Part shown: positions 1 through 6,292 of the stretch, piece after piece | Layout: each line of letters starts with the position of its first letter | Numbering within the stretch: the first letter of the stretch is position 1 | NCBI GenBank assembly: GCA_023389895.1 | Contig: JAEWDX010000397.1 | Location: 1-9,006 of the forward strand | Source: Bacillota bacterium | GTDB taxonomy: Bacteria > Bacillota > Bacilli > Bacillales > Cytobacillaceae | Direction of reading: 5' to 3' | DNA length: 9,006 bases | The notes under the pieces: generated by a model | The model's input: the letters and a program-made list of their open reading frames with translations, nothing else | Told to the model about the DNA's origin: nothing | Database searches by the model: none | Made by a program: the position numbers and the translations under genes

Positions 1-812
1 CCTATAAATCTGGTAAAGTTCTTTTTCAAGGAAGTGGTTGTCAGGAGGAGGCTGAACGGTGGAATAATAATTTATCCATTCCCCAACCTAAGAAAAAAGG
101 AGATGCCCATCTCCCAAAAAACATTAGCTCCTTATCAGTGATCGGCTCAGATGAAGTTGGCACAGGAGATTATTTCGGACCGATTACCGTTGTCGCCGCT
201 TATGTGAAAAAGGAACAAATTCCGCTGCTAAAAGAGCTCGGTGTTCAAGATTCTAAAAATTTAAATGACGAAAGAATTGTTCAAATAGCAAAACAAATAA
301 AAGACATCATTCCTTACAGTTTATTAACTTTGCATAATGAAAAATATAATAAATTGCAAAAGTCAGGGATGTCACAAGGAAAAATGAAAGCATTGCTTCA
401 TAATAAAGCAATTGGACATGTATTGAATAAAATTGCCCCTGAAGCACCTGATGCCATTTTAATTGATGAATTTACAAAAAAGGAAACTTATTATCAGCAT
501 TTGAAGAACGAGGTAACCATTCATCGGGATAATGTACTTTTCAGCACAAAGGCTGAAGGGATTCATCTTGCTGTCGCAGCAGCTTCCATTCTCGCTCGGT
601 ATGCTTTCGTGCAGCATTTTGACCATTTAAGTAAGGAAGCTGGCTTCACGATTACAAAAGGGGCTGGCCATAAAGTCGATGAAAATGCTGCTCGTCTCAT
701 TTATGAAAAGGGAATTGAAGTCCTCCCTTCATTTGTAAAGCAGCATTTTGCCAATACGGAAAAAGCGAAGCAGCTATATAAAAAAAAATACGGAAAAGGG
801 GCTATCCAATAG
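1..812 (+). CDS. rnhC: Ribonuclease HIII, 5'-truncated by window edge
   Basis: Cleaves the RNA strand of RNA-DNA hybrids in the cytoplasm, removing R-loops and primers. The reading frame is open from position 3, so the GTG at 138 is an internal valine, not the start; 269 codons plus the stop are visible. If the family is about 310 residues long, some 45 residues of the N-terminal TBP-like substrate-binding domain are missing. The catalytic domain begins with GSDEVGTGDYFGP, holding the first Asp and Glu (codons at 150-155). A further Asp lies in AILIDEF (codon at 465-467) and a Glu in KAEGIHLAVAAASILAR (codon at 555-557). This matches the DEDE active site typical of RNase HIII, against DEDD in RNase HII. 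The C-terminal GAGHKVDENAA block is also typical. It is a housekeeping gene, probably unrelated in function to the convergent molybdoenzyme operon. Confidence 0.96.
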   Translation, partial: YKSGKVLFQGSGCQEEAERWNNNLSIPQPKKKGDAHLPKNISSLSVIGSDEVGTGDYFGPITVVAAYVKKEQIPLLKELGVQDSKNLNDERIVQIAKQIKDIIPYSLLTLHNEKYNKLQKSGMSQGKMKALLHNKAIGHVLNKIAPEAPDAILIDEFTKKETYYQHLKNEVTIHRDNVLFSTKAEGIHLAVAAASILARYAFVQHFDHLSKEAGFTITKGAGHKVDENAARLIYEKGIEVLPSFVKQHFANTEKAKQLYKKKYGKGAIQ

Positions 813-828
813 TGGACGCTCCTTCTTT
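794..828. terminator. Probable bidirectional terminator between rnhC and the ferredoxin gene
   Basis: An imperfect hairpin pairs GGGGC (798-802) with GCTCC (818-822) and TCC (805-807) with GGA (814-816), enclosing a short loop. It is preceded by AAAA (794-797) and followed by TTCTTT (823-828) on the plus strand. Read on the minus strand, the same stem is followed by TTTT and, after CCGTA, a run of eight T. It overlaps the rnhC stop codon and lies about 26 bases past the ferredoxin stop, so it could end both convergent transcripts. The stem has a wobble and an internal loop, so strength is uncertain. Confidence 0.45.
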
Positions 829-847
829 CAAAAACCGGACTCATCCT

Positions 848-1387
848 TTATTTTTCCTGCAAAAAATATCTTTGTCTATTTTTTGCAGGATAAAAAACAA
901 TCGAAGGCTCTGTTAAGCGAATGTCTGGAAAACCCGGTATCGTTTCAACAATATCATCACTAAAGAAATCATTTAAATTTTTAATATTTAGCGCCCCAGT
1001 TGAACAAGCTTCTACACAAGCAGGCAGCAGGCCTTTGTCCTGGCGAGGGTAACACATTTGGCATTTACTTACTTTGTGAAGTTCAGGATCGAACTGTGGT
1101 ACATCGAAAGGGCATGCCGCTATACATAAACCACAGCCTGTACAGAGACTAGAATGAATTTGAACAATCCCATCTCCCCTTTTTGTAAAAGCATTTTCCG
1201 GGCAAACCCGAAAACATTCTGGACTGCTGCAATGATTACAAGAGATAGACAGGAACGTTTCATCAGTTAAATGGGATACTCTCCGCCATCTAACAGTGGT
1301 TTGATTTTCATTTCTACAGGCTATTTCGCATGCTTTACAGCCTATGCAAAGATCGACATTAAAAACAAATCCCATCTGTTTAACCAT
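848..1387 (-). CDS. Four-cluster ferredoxin-like electron-transfer subunit (DmsB/PsrB type)
   Basis: A 179-residue polyferredoxin that should carry electrons to or from the molybdoenzyme encoded just upstream. Sixteen cysteines fall in four groups: C14-C17-C20-C24, C50-C53-C58-C62, C82-C85-C88-C92 and C109-C112-C124-C128. This is the four [4Fe-4S] pattern of DmsB, PsrB and PhsB subunits. The near-terminal PGFPDIRLTEPSI stretch is also usual in this family. The chosen ATG at 1387 lies one base past the TGA of the molybdoenzyme gene (TGATATG), which suggests translational coupling. The frame stays open upstream to a TTG at 1474, but that extension overlaps the end of the upstream gene and has no good ribosome binding site. 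No signal peptide is present, so the subunit is predicted to be cytoplasmic. Physiological direction and electron partner are unknown. Confidence 0.9.
   Translation of the reverse strand: MVKQMGFVFNVDLCIGCKACEIACRNENQTTVRWRRVSHLTDETFLSISCNHCSSPECFRVCPENAFTKRGDGIVQIHSSLCTGCGLCIAACPFDVPQFDPELHKVSKCQMCYPRQDKGLLPACVEACSTGALNIKNLNDFFSDDIVETIPGFPDIRLTEPSIVFYPAKNRQRYFLQEK
851..895. repeat. 14-bp perfect inverted repeat over the end of the ferredoxin gene
   Basis: TCCTGCAAAAAATA (855-868) is repeated as its exact complement TATTTTTTGCAGGA (877-890), with an 8-base loop. Skipping one base (891), TTTT (851-854) can also pair with AAAA (892-895). Both arms lie inside the last codons of the ferredoxin gene and encode its YPAKN and YFLQEK tail. 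The GC pairs sit away from the loop and no T-run follows the stem on either strand, so it is not a classical intrinsic terminator. It could stabilise or pause transcripts, or be chance in AT-rich DNA. Confidence 0.6.
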
Positions 1388-1388
1388 A

Positions 1389-3407
1389 TCAGTCACACCA
1401 CTTCCGAATATTAACATTACTATCGTAAAAATTAGTACTAGACTTCCCATTCTCCATACGTTCATCATGAACAATTACTTGATTAATTGGATTTCTCCCC
1501 ACTTGATTCACGATAATAACTTTTTTTGGGAGATAAAGATTTATTTTCGCTTTTGCGACCACTTCACCATTTTGATTAAAAATTTGCACTTTATCCCCTT
1601 CTGAAATTGCGTATTTCGAAGCTATATATTCTGACATCTCCACAATTGCCTCATCCTTATCTGACGAAAGCCAGGTTAACGCTTCATATTGTGAATGAAT
1701 TCTTAGCAATGATTGGGGTGTAATTAGCTTTAAAGGATAATTACATTCATCCTCATCCTTTATCCTTCTATTCCCTTCATCAAAACGGGAAGCCATATTT
1801 TTAGGAAAAGCAAGTTTGACATTCACGACATCTAAACAATGGCCACTCTTCTCCTTACTTCGTAAATGTGGCCCATCACGAAGCTGTTTATAACTTTCTA
1901 AAGAATAAAGCTCCTTTACTTTAGGTGTTAATTCACCCTCAATCCAATCAACTGGTTCCAATTCATAAGGAAAATTAGAAAAATTAGGCGAACGATCATT
2001 TAACCTTTTCATTAGCTCTCTCGCGATTTGCAAATCACTTTTTGCTTCATAATAAGGTGAAATTGCTTTTTCGTTTAATGACACCCAGTGATGCCAATAG
2101 CTAATATTTAAGTCCGTTTCTTCAAATTGAGTTGTTGCAGGCAAAACAATATCTGATAACTCCGCTGTTTTCGTCATAAACAAATCGACCGTTACAATTA
2201 ATTCAAGCTTTTGAAAAAGTAATTCCCATGTTTTCATGTTCTGATCCTGTGACAGCGGATTCCTTGAAGCAATCCACAAGAATTTAAGTGGAGGTTTTGA
2301 TAGATTCATTGCATGCTCGGCAAATTGATTAATATCAATTTGCCGATTAGATTTAATTGTAGGATGGGTAGGGCCCTTGTGGTTTAATAAGTTAACAGGA
2401 AAATCATCTATGCCATTATGTGCATAATACACCCCACCTTTGCCTTGTTGAAGTGTTCCCGCCAATGCGGCTAATGAATTGATTGCACTTATATTATTCC
2501 CGCCATTTTTATTTCGCTGAATCCCAAAACCTATCCATGTAGCACATGGTTTCGTGTAGGAATATAAATTTGCAAGCTCTGCAATGACTTGAAGAGAGAC
2601 CCCTGTTTTCAGACAGACTTCATCTAAATCTACTTCAGTGTTTACATAATGAAGAAAACTAGGCCAATTTTTTGTTTGATTTTTAATAAATTCATCATCA
2701 TATAAAGATGAATCAATTAAAATCTTAGCAACCGCTAGCGCAAGCAAACCATCTGTACCCGGATTAATTTGAATATAATAATCTGCCTTAGCCGCACTTT
2801 GTGTAAAAACAGGATCAATCACAACAAGCTTTGCTCCTTTTTTCCTTGCCTGAAAAATAAATTTCATTTGATGAACATTTGTAACCGCAGGATTAGCTCC
2901 CCAAATAACGATTAAATTAGCGTTGGCCATTTTTTCCGGCATCAAACTAACGGCTTGTCCAAACGAACTTTTTAATGCTTGATCACCTGACATTAAGCAA
3001 GGATTACCAACTGGTTTTGTATGAGGACCAATACTATTAAACATTCCTTCAACCGCATAATGCAGGAGTCCAAGATTTCCAGAAAATTTATTATAACCAC
3101 AGGCAAGATTAGAGCCATATCTTTTATTTAATTCCAATATTTTATCAGTGATAATTGAGTATGCCTCATCCCATGAAATAGTTTTCCAATTACCTGATCC
3201 TCTCGGAGTTTGTTTAATTGGATACTTTAAACGATACGGATTGTATACATATTGGGTAAATGCATAGCCTTTAGCACATAAACGCCCTTGATTAAATCCA
3301 TGCTTCGGATCTCCAGAAACCTTAATGATTTTCCCATTATCCACGTATGACAACATGCTACATGATGCGAAGCAATTTCTGGGACAAGCATTTCGATAGA
3401 TTTCCAT
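1389..3407 (-). CDS. Cytoplasmic molybdopterin oxidoreductase, DMSO reductase superfamily
   Basis: A 672-residue catalytic subunit that binds molybdenum bis-pterin guanine dinucleotide plus one [4Fe-4S] cluster. The cluster motif CPRNCFASC (C8, C12, C16) with C44 in RLCAKG starts almost at the N-terminus. There is no twin-arginine leader, so it is predicted to stay in the cytoplasm. Family landmarks follow: VIWGANPA near 168-175, VVIDPVFTQSA near 195-205, NPGTDGLLALA near 215-225, WIASRNPL near 378-385 and SDIVLPATTQFEE near 418-430. C137 in GNPCLMSGDQAL is the likely molybdenum ligand, as in several Cys-ligated relatives. The C-terminal pterin-binding domain is present (ITPQSLLRIHSQY). ATG 3407 is chosen because AGGTG (3414-3418) lies 6 bases upstream; ATG 3410 or GTG 3416 are alternatives. 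It resembles, from memory, the Bacillus YyaE-type proteins of similar size. Substrate unknown. It sits between its presumed regulator and its Fe-S subunit. Confidence 0.9.
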   Translation of the reverse strand: MEIYRNACPRNCFASCSMLSYVDNGKIIKVSGDPKHGFNQGRLCAKGYAFTQYVYNPYRLKYPIKQTPRGSGNWKTISWDEAYSIITDKILELNKRYGSNLACGYNKFSGNLGLLHYAVEGMFNSIGPHTKPVGNPCLMSGDQALKSSFGQAVSLMPEKMANANLIVIWGANPAVTNVHQMKFIFQARKKGAKLVVIDPVFTQSAAKADYYIQINPGTDGLLALAVAKILIDSSLYDDEFIKNQTKNWPSFLHYVNTEVDLDEVCLKTGVSLQVIAELANLYSYTKPCATWIGFGIQRNKNGGNNISAINSLAALAGTLQQGKGGVYYAHNGIDDFPVNLLNHKGPTHPTIKSNRQIDINQFAEHAMNLSKPPLKFLWIASRNPLSQDQNMKTWELLFQKLELIVTVDLFMTKTAELSDIVLPATTQFEETDLNISYWHHWVSLNEKAISPYYEAKSDLQIARELMKRLNDRSPNFSNFPYELEPVDWIEGELTPKVKELYSLESYKQLRDGPHLRSKEKSGHCLDVVNVKLAFPKNMASRFDEGNRRIKDEDECNYPLKLITPQSLLRIHSQYEALTWLSSDKDEAIVEMSEYIASKYAISEGDKVQIFNQNGEVVAKAKINLYLPKKVIIVNQVGRNPINQVIVHDERMENGKSSTNFYDSNVNIRKWCD

Positions 3408-3413
3408 CATCAA

Positions 3414-3418
3414 CACCT
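3414..3418 (-). promoter_or_regulatory. Ribosome binding site deciding the molybdoenzyme start
   Basis: AGGTG on the minus strand stands 6 bases before ATG 3407 and 3 bases before ATG 3410. It overlaps the GTG at 3416, which therefore cannot use it. This favours the shorter protein beginning MEIYRNACP. Confidence 0.55.
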
Positions 3419-3433
3419 ACATTTTATATTTCT

Positions 3434-4666
3434 TTAAAATTTCCTAAGTTGTTTTATCTTTAAAGCGGCAGTAATATCTAATCTCACATTCATATCATCT
3501 AGCTTTTTATCCAAAATCTCTTCAATTTTCTTAAAGCGATAGCGCAATGTATTTCGATGTAAGTACATTGCATCAGCCGTCCTCGATAAATCATATTGAT
3601 GAACAGAAAAGATTTCTAGCGTATTCATCAGTTCCCCACCATGGATGCGATCATACTCTTCTATCTCCCCAAGGATGTGAAAATAAAATTCTTTTAAATC
3701 CTGAAGATCATGTTTATATAAAATCCTCTCAATCCCTAAGTCATTAAAGTAAGGAGTAGAATTATTTAATAATAGCCCAAGTTCAAAGGCCACCTTTGAT
3801 TCTTGATAACTGCGAAAAAGCATGACAGGATCTGTACATTCCCCACCCACTCCAGTAACAATCCTTCCATGGATATTCGTCTTCTTTAGCTGATTTATTA
3901 CGAGCGAAACAAAAAAGTCCACTTCTTCAAACTTCTTAACTCTTTCACTCTCTTGTAACGGGAAAATCACAATTACTTCTCCACGTTTTTTAATTACAAT
4001 TGGTTTTAAATTCCTCTCAATGAGTGATTTTTCAATTGTATAAAATAAAAGTTCTAACAAATGCTGGTCTTCGGAATAATATTCAAAATCCCTCAAAGAA
4101 AAGACAATGACAACATGTGATTGAATAAAGTCCCAGCCCCAGATTTGTCCATAAGAGATGATCTCGTTCCTCTGCTTAATATTTCCATAGAGCAAATCAT
4201 AAATAAAGGCTTCTTTGAAATGCTGTCTCTCCTGTTTAAGCAAATATTTCTTTTGAATTTCTAAAGAACATAATGAAGTAGCATAAGTAACAATTGGGTT
4301 CAATCGCTCAAGCTCTTCAGAAGCTATTTCTCCGCAAGCGATTATTAAATAACCTCTTAATCTCCCATCAGATAAGATGGCTGAACAAATGCCTGATTTT
4401 GAGTTATTGGCAAATGAGAGCTGACATTTATAAATATTAGATGAGCCTATAACGATCTCACTTTCTAAATTATCGATATGTTCAACGATCATACTGTGCT
4501 CTACTTCGGTAGAAGCAAGTTGATTATACAGTGGATCAATCACGCTAATGGGAAAAGATAATAAATCAGAAAACTGATTACAAATTCCTTGCAAACCGTT
4601 TTCCAATCCTGTAAGCAATTGCTGCAAATATTCTGGGACTATGAAGTTCTTTTCCACTGATCTCAA
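3434..4666 (-). CDS. PucR/CdaR-family transcriptional regulator
   Basis: A 410-residue DNA-binding regulator. The C-terminal domain, roughly residues 345-405, is the PucR-type helix-turn-helix, with DLSRTADAMYLHRNTLRYRF as the recognition core followed by KKIEEILDKKLDD and LDITAALKI. The middle, roughly 150-310, fits the GGDEF-like linker domain of CdaR/PucR proteins and contains GVGGECTDPVMLFRSYQES. The N-terminal 140 residues look like a sensory domain that binds a small ligand or partner; the ligand is unknown. The start is a TTG at 4666 preceded by GAGGA (4673-4677) at 6 bases; a GTG at 4657 is a weaker alternative. Its stop is 26 bases before the molybdoenzyme ATG, so it is the first gene of that operon and probably controls it. 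In Bacillus subtilis PucR controls purine breakdown, which includes a different type of molybdoenzyme, so a ligand should not be inferred by name. Confidence 0.9.
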   Translation of the reverse strand: MRSVEKNFIVPEYLQQLLTGLENGLQGICNQFSDLLSFPISVIDPLYNQLASTEVEHSMIVEHIDNLESEIVIGSSNIYKCQLSFANNSKSGICSAILSDGRLRGYLIIACGEIASEELERLNPIVTYATSLCSLEIQKKYLLKQERQHFKEAFIYDLLYGNIKQRNEIISYGQIWGWDFIQSHVVIVFSLRDFEYYSEDQHLLELLFYTIEKSLIERNLKPIVIKKRGEVIVIFPLQESERVKKFEEVDFFVSLVINQLKKTNIHGRIVTGVGGECTDPVMLFRSYQESKVAFELGLLLNNSTPYFNDLGIERILYKHDLQDLKEFYFHILGEIEEYDRIHGGELMNTLEIFSVHQYDLSRTADAMYLHRNTLRYRFKKIEEILDKKLDDMNVRLDITAALKIKQLRKF

Positions 4667-4704
4667 TTCCTTTCCTCACTTACAGTAAAACACCTTCTAC
4701 TTAC

Positions 4705-4733
4705 ATATTATATTATGCACCTACTACGTTCAA
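4705..4733 (-). promoter_or_regulatory. Candidate sigma-A promoter of the regulator-molybdoenzyme operon
   Basis: On the minus strand TTGAAC (4728-4733) is followed after 17 bases by TAATAT (4705-4710). A perfect TATAAT (4707-4712) overlaps it at a 15-base spacing. Transcription would begin about 30 bases upstream of the TTG start at 4666. The inverted repeats at 4754-4798 lie just upstream of this -35 element, where an activator would bind. Confidence 0.5.
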
Positions 4734-4753
4734 TGGATGTCACAGGTCCGTAA

Positions 4754-4798
4754 AATCTCATTGTTGCAACGTACAAAAAATGAGATTCATTTTTGTGC
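4754..4798. repeat. Overlapping inverted repeats in the divergent control region, candidate operator
   Basis: AATCTCATT (4754-4762) and its exact complement AATGAGATT (4779-4787) are separated by 16 bases, and that spacer starts with the palindrome GTTGCAAC (4763-4770). A second, overlapping dyad is centred on GAT (4784-4786): AAAAATGA (4776-4783) mirrors TCATTTTT (4787-4794), and AC/GT continue it with one unpaired base. The cluster lies between the divergent promoters, upstream of the regulator's -35. It is a reasonable site for the PucR-type regulator, but no consensus for this protein is known to me. Confidence 0.45.
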
Positions 4799-4853
4799 AT
4801 CCGTTATATATCATCAATAAAATCGTTTATCTATAATAAAGATAGAAGGATTA

Positions 4854-4869
4854 TGTGAATCATATCACA
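4854..4869. promoter_or_regulatory. Fnr/CRP-type operator upstream of the DMSO reductase operon
   Basis: TGTGAATCATATCACA is a perfect TGTGA-N6-TCACA dyad, the site bound by Bacillus Fnr, the iron-sulfur oxygen-sensing activator of nitrate respiration genes. Its centre (4861.5) lies about 42 to 45 bases before the start predicted from the AT-rich -10 at 4892-4899, which is the usual position for activation by Fnr. The dyad is symmetrical, but the nearest well-placed gene is the radical SAM gene on the plus strand. Confidence 0.8.
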
Positions 4870-4891
4870 AACTAACCAACTTTTTCAGTCA

Positions 4892-4899
4892 TTTAATAT
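4892..4899 (+). promoter_or_regulatory. Candidate -10 of the Fnr-dependent dms promoter
   Basis: TTTAATAT offers TTTAAT (4892-4897) or TAATAT (4894-4899) as a -10 hexamer. No good -35 is present 17 bases upstream; the Fnr dyad occupies that area instead, as expected for an activator-dependent promoter. The leader would be about 46-48 bases long. Confidence 0.5.
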
Positions 4900-4951
4900 T
4901 TCTTTGCCATCAAAAGGTCTATATCCATTATTTTGTTAAGGAAGTGAGGAA

Positions 4952-6274
4952 ATGTTAAAGAAAATCACAAAGGACAGCCTTTATGTCATTAAAAATCAAT
5001 CGTTTTTACGATATGCTCAGCTATTTACACAAATCGAGAGCAACACAATCGTAAACATAGAAGCATTTGGATTACCACTTGAGCTCCCACAAATCAATGA
5101 TGAAAAAACGAAATGGCTAGAAAATCTAAAGGAAAGTGGAGTTCGTTTTCGCAATAACAATAAAAGCCTCTATCTAAATAATATTTCCAGTGCATGTGAA
5201 GCATGCCAAACAGGAGCAGAAAGCTATACAACCTTTCTTTCAATGAAATGTCATCGAAATTGTTACTTCTGCTTTAACGAAAATGAAGATAGCTTTACAC
5301 ACTTTTTAACTCATCAAAGAGAGGCAACGGAAGAATTAGCTTCATTAATTGAAAATGGCTACCGCCTTAAGCACATTGCTCTAACTGGTGGTGAGCCACT
5401 CTTATTTCCAGAGGAAGCGATTCAATTCTTTCAATTTGCAAATACAAAAACACCTGAATCACACACTCGCATGTATACTGCAGGTGATTTGTTAACAGAA
5501 GACATTCTTCGGCAATTAAAGGAAGTTTCTTTAAAGGAAATACGCTTCAGTATTAAAATGGAGGATTCTCCTCAGAAGATTAAACATATTTTAGGGAAAA
5601 TTGAAATGGCGAAAGAGTATATTCCTCAAGTTCTAGTCGAGATGCCTGTCATCCCTGGAACATTAGCAGAAATGAAAAAGCTCCTGCTAAAGCTCGATGA
5701 AATCGGCATTTTCGGAATCAACTTATTAGAATTCTGTTTTCCATTAAAAAATCCTCAACCATTTATTGATCGCGGATTTTCACTGAAAAATCCTCCGTAT
5801 GAAATGTATTACAACTATTGGTATGCTGGCGGATTAGCTATCGCCAAAAGTGAAGAGCATTGCTTAGAATTATTAAAATTCGCAACTGAGCAACAGCTTA
5901 AAATTGGTGTTCATTACTGTTCATTAGAAAACAAATTCACTGGTCAGGTGTATCAACAAAACTATGACCAACAGCTTGAACCAACATACTCTTTTTCGGA
6001 TAGAGACTACTACTTTAAAACAGCTAAGATTTTTGGCAAGGACATGAAAAAGGCTATTGGCATTCTCGAAAAAAATCGGATTCCTTATAAAATAAATCAA
6101 CAATATGATTTCATCCAATTTTCAATCGAAGCAATTCAATATTTATTAGCTGCAAAAGTCGAAATTGCCATTGTTTCCTGTATTGTCGAATTTGAAGACG
6201 ATGAAAGAATTATTAAAGAAGTAAGTGTTGACTGGACGACACCTGCGTTATTCCGGCTTGAGGATGTTCGTTAA
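4952..6274 (+). CDS. Radical SAM protein of unknown substrate, first gene of the dms operon
   Basis: A 440-residue radical SAM enzyme, predicted to be cytoplasmic. C100-C104-C107 (CHRNCYFC) is the CxxxCxxC motif that binds the SAM-cleaving [4Fe-4S] cluster, and TGGEP (145-149) is the GGE motif contacting SAM. Later barrel strands are visible in IRFSIKMED, VLVEMPVIPGT and GINLLEFCFP. A CxxC pair (C82, C85) just before the core, together with C323 in GVHYCSLENK, could be extra metal ligands. Residues from about 350 on form a separate C-terminal region without a motif I recognise. AAGGAAG (4938-4944) stands 7 bases before the ATG. It is 18 bases upstream of the TorD-like gene and directly behind the Fnr site, so it is likely co-expressed with the reductase. 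Classical dms operons do not include such a gene. Cofactor maturation, protein modification or an independent metabolic step are all possible; the sequence does not decide. Confidence 0.85.
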   Translation: MLKKITKDSLYVIKNQSFLRYAQLFTQIESNTIVNIEAFGLPLELPQINDEKTKWLENLKESGVRFRNNNKSLYLNNISSACEACQTGAESYTTFLSMKCHRNCYFCFNENEDSFTHFLTHQREATEELASLIENGYRLKHIALTGGEPLLFPEEAIQFFQFANTKTPESHTRMYTAGDLLTEDILRQLKEVSLKEIRFSIKMEDSPQKIKHILGKIEMAKEYIPQVLVEMPVIPGTLAEMKKLLLKLDEIGIFGINLLEFCFPLKNPQPFIDRGFSLKNPPYEMYYNYWYAGGLAIAKSEEHCLELLKFATEQQLKIGVHYCSLENKFTGQVYQQNYDQQLEPTYSFSDRDYYFKTAKIFGKDMKKAIGILEKNRIPYKINQQYDFIQFSIEAIQYLLAAKVEIAIVSCIVEFEDDERIIKEVSVDWTTPALFRLEDVR

Positions 6275-6276
6275 TT

Positions 6277-6285
6277 AAAGGAGGG
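6277..6285 (+). promoter_or_regulatory. Strong ribosome binding site of the chaperone gene
   Basis: AAAGGAGGG is nearly a full anti-Shine-Dalgarno match and lies 7 bases before the first of two adjacent ATG codons (6293). It sits directly after the radical SAM stop and supports the 6293 start. Confidence 0.75.
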
Positions 6286-6292
6286 AACTAAG

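Noticed and set aside
138..140. GTG as the start of RNase HIII.
   Set aside because: The frame is open to the left edge and encodes plausible RNase HIII sequence; the GTG is just before the GSDEVG catalytic block, well inside the protein.
748..963. Plus-strand open frame across the rnhC end and the ferredoxin 3' end.
   Set aside because: It overlaps two well-supported genes, has no family features and spans the inferred terminator.
1388..1474. N-terminal extension of the ferredoxin from TTG 1474, adding a hydrophobic segment (LVLIFTIVMLIFGSGV) that could be a membrane anchor.
   Set aside because: It lies wholly within the 3' end of the molybdoenzyme gene in another frame, has no convincing ribosome binding site, and the ATG at 1387 directly after the upstream stop gives the usual family N-terminus.
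3547..3747. Plus-strand open frame opposite the regulator gene.
   Set aside because: It lies opposite the well-defined PucR helix-turn-helix region and has no ribosome site or recognisable domain.
4832..4837. Perfect TATAAT on the plus strand upstream of the Fnr site as the dms -10.
   Set aside because: The hexamer at the right spacing (TATCAT, 4809-4814) is a poor -35, and this start would put the Fnr dyad downstream, in a repressing position. A minor promoter is still possible.
5924..6118. Minus-strand hydrophobic open frame inside the radical SAM gene.
   Set aside because: Hydrophobic antisense frames are common in AT-rich genes, and nothing else supports it.
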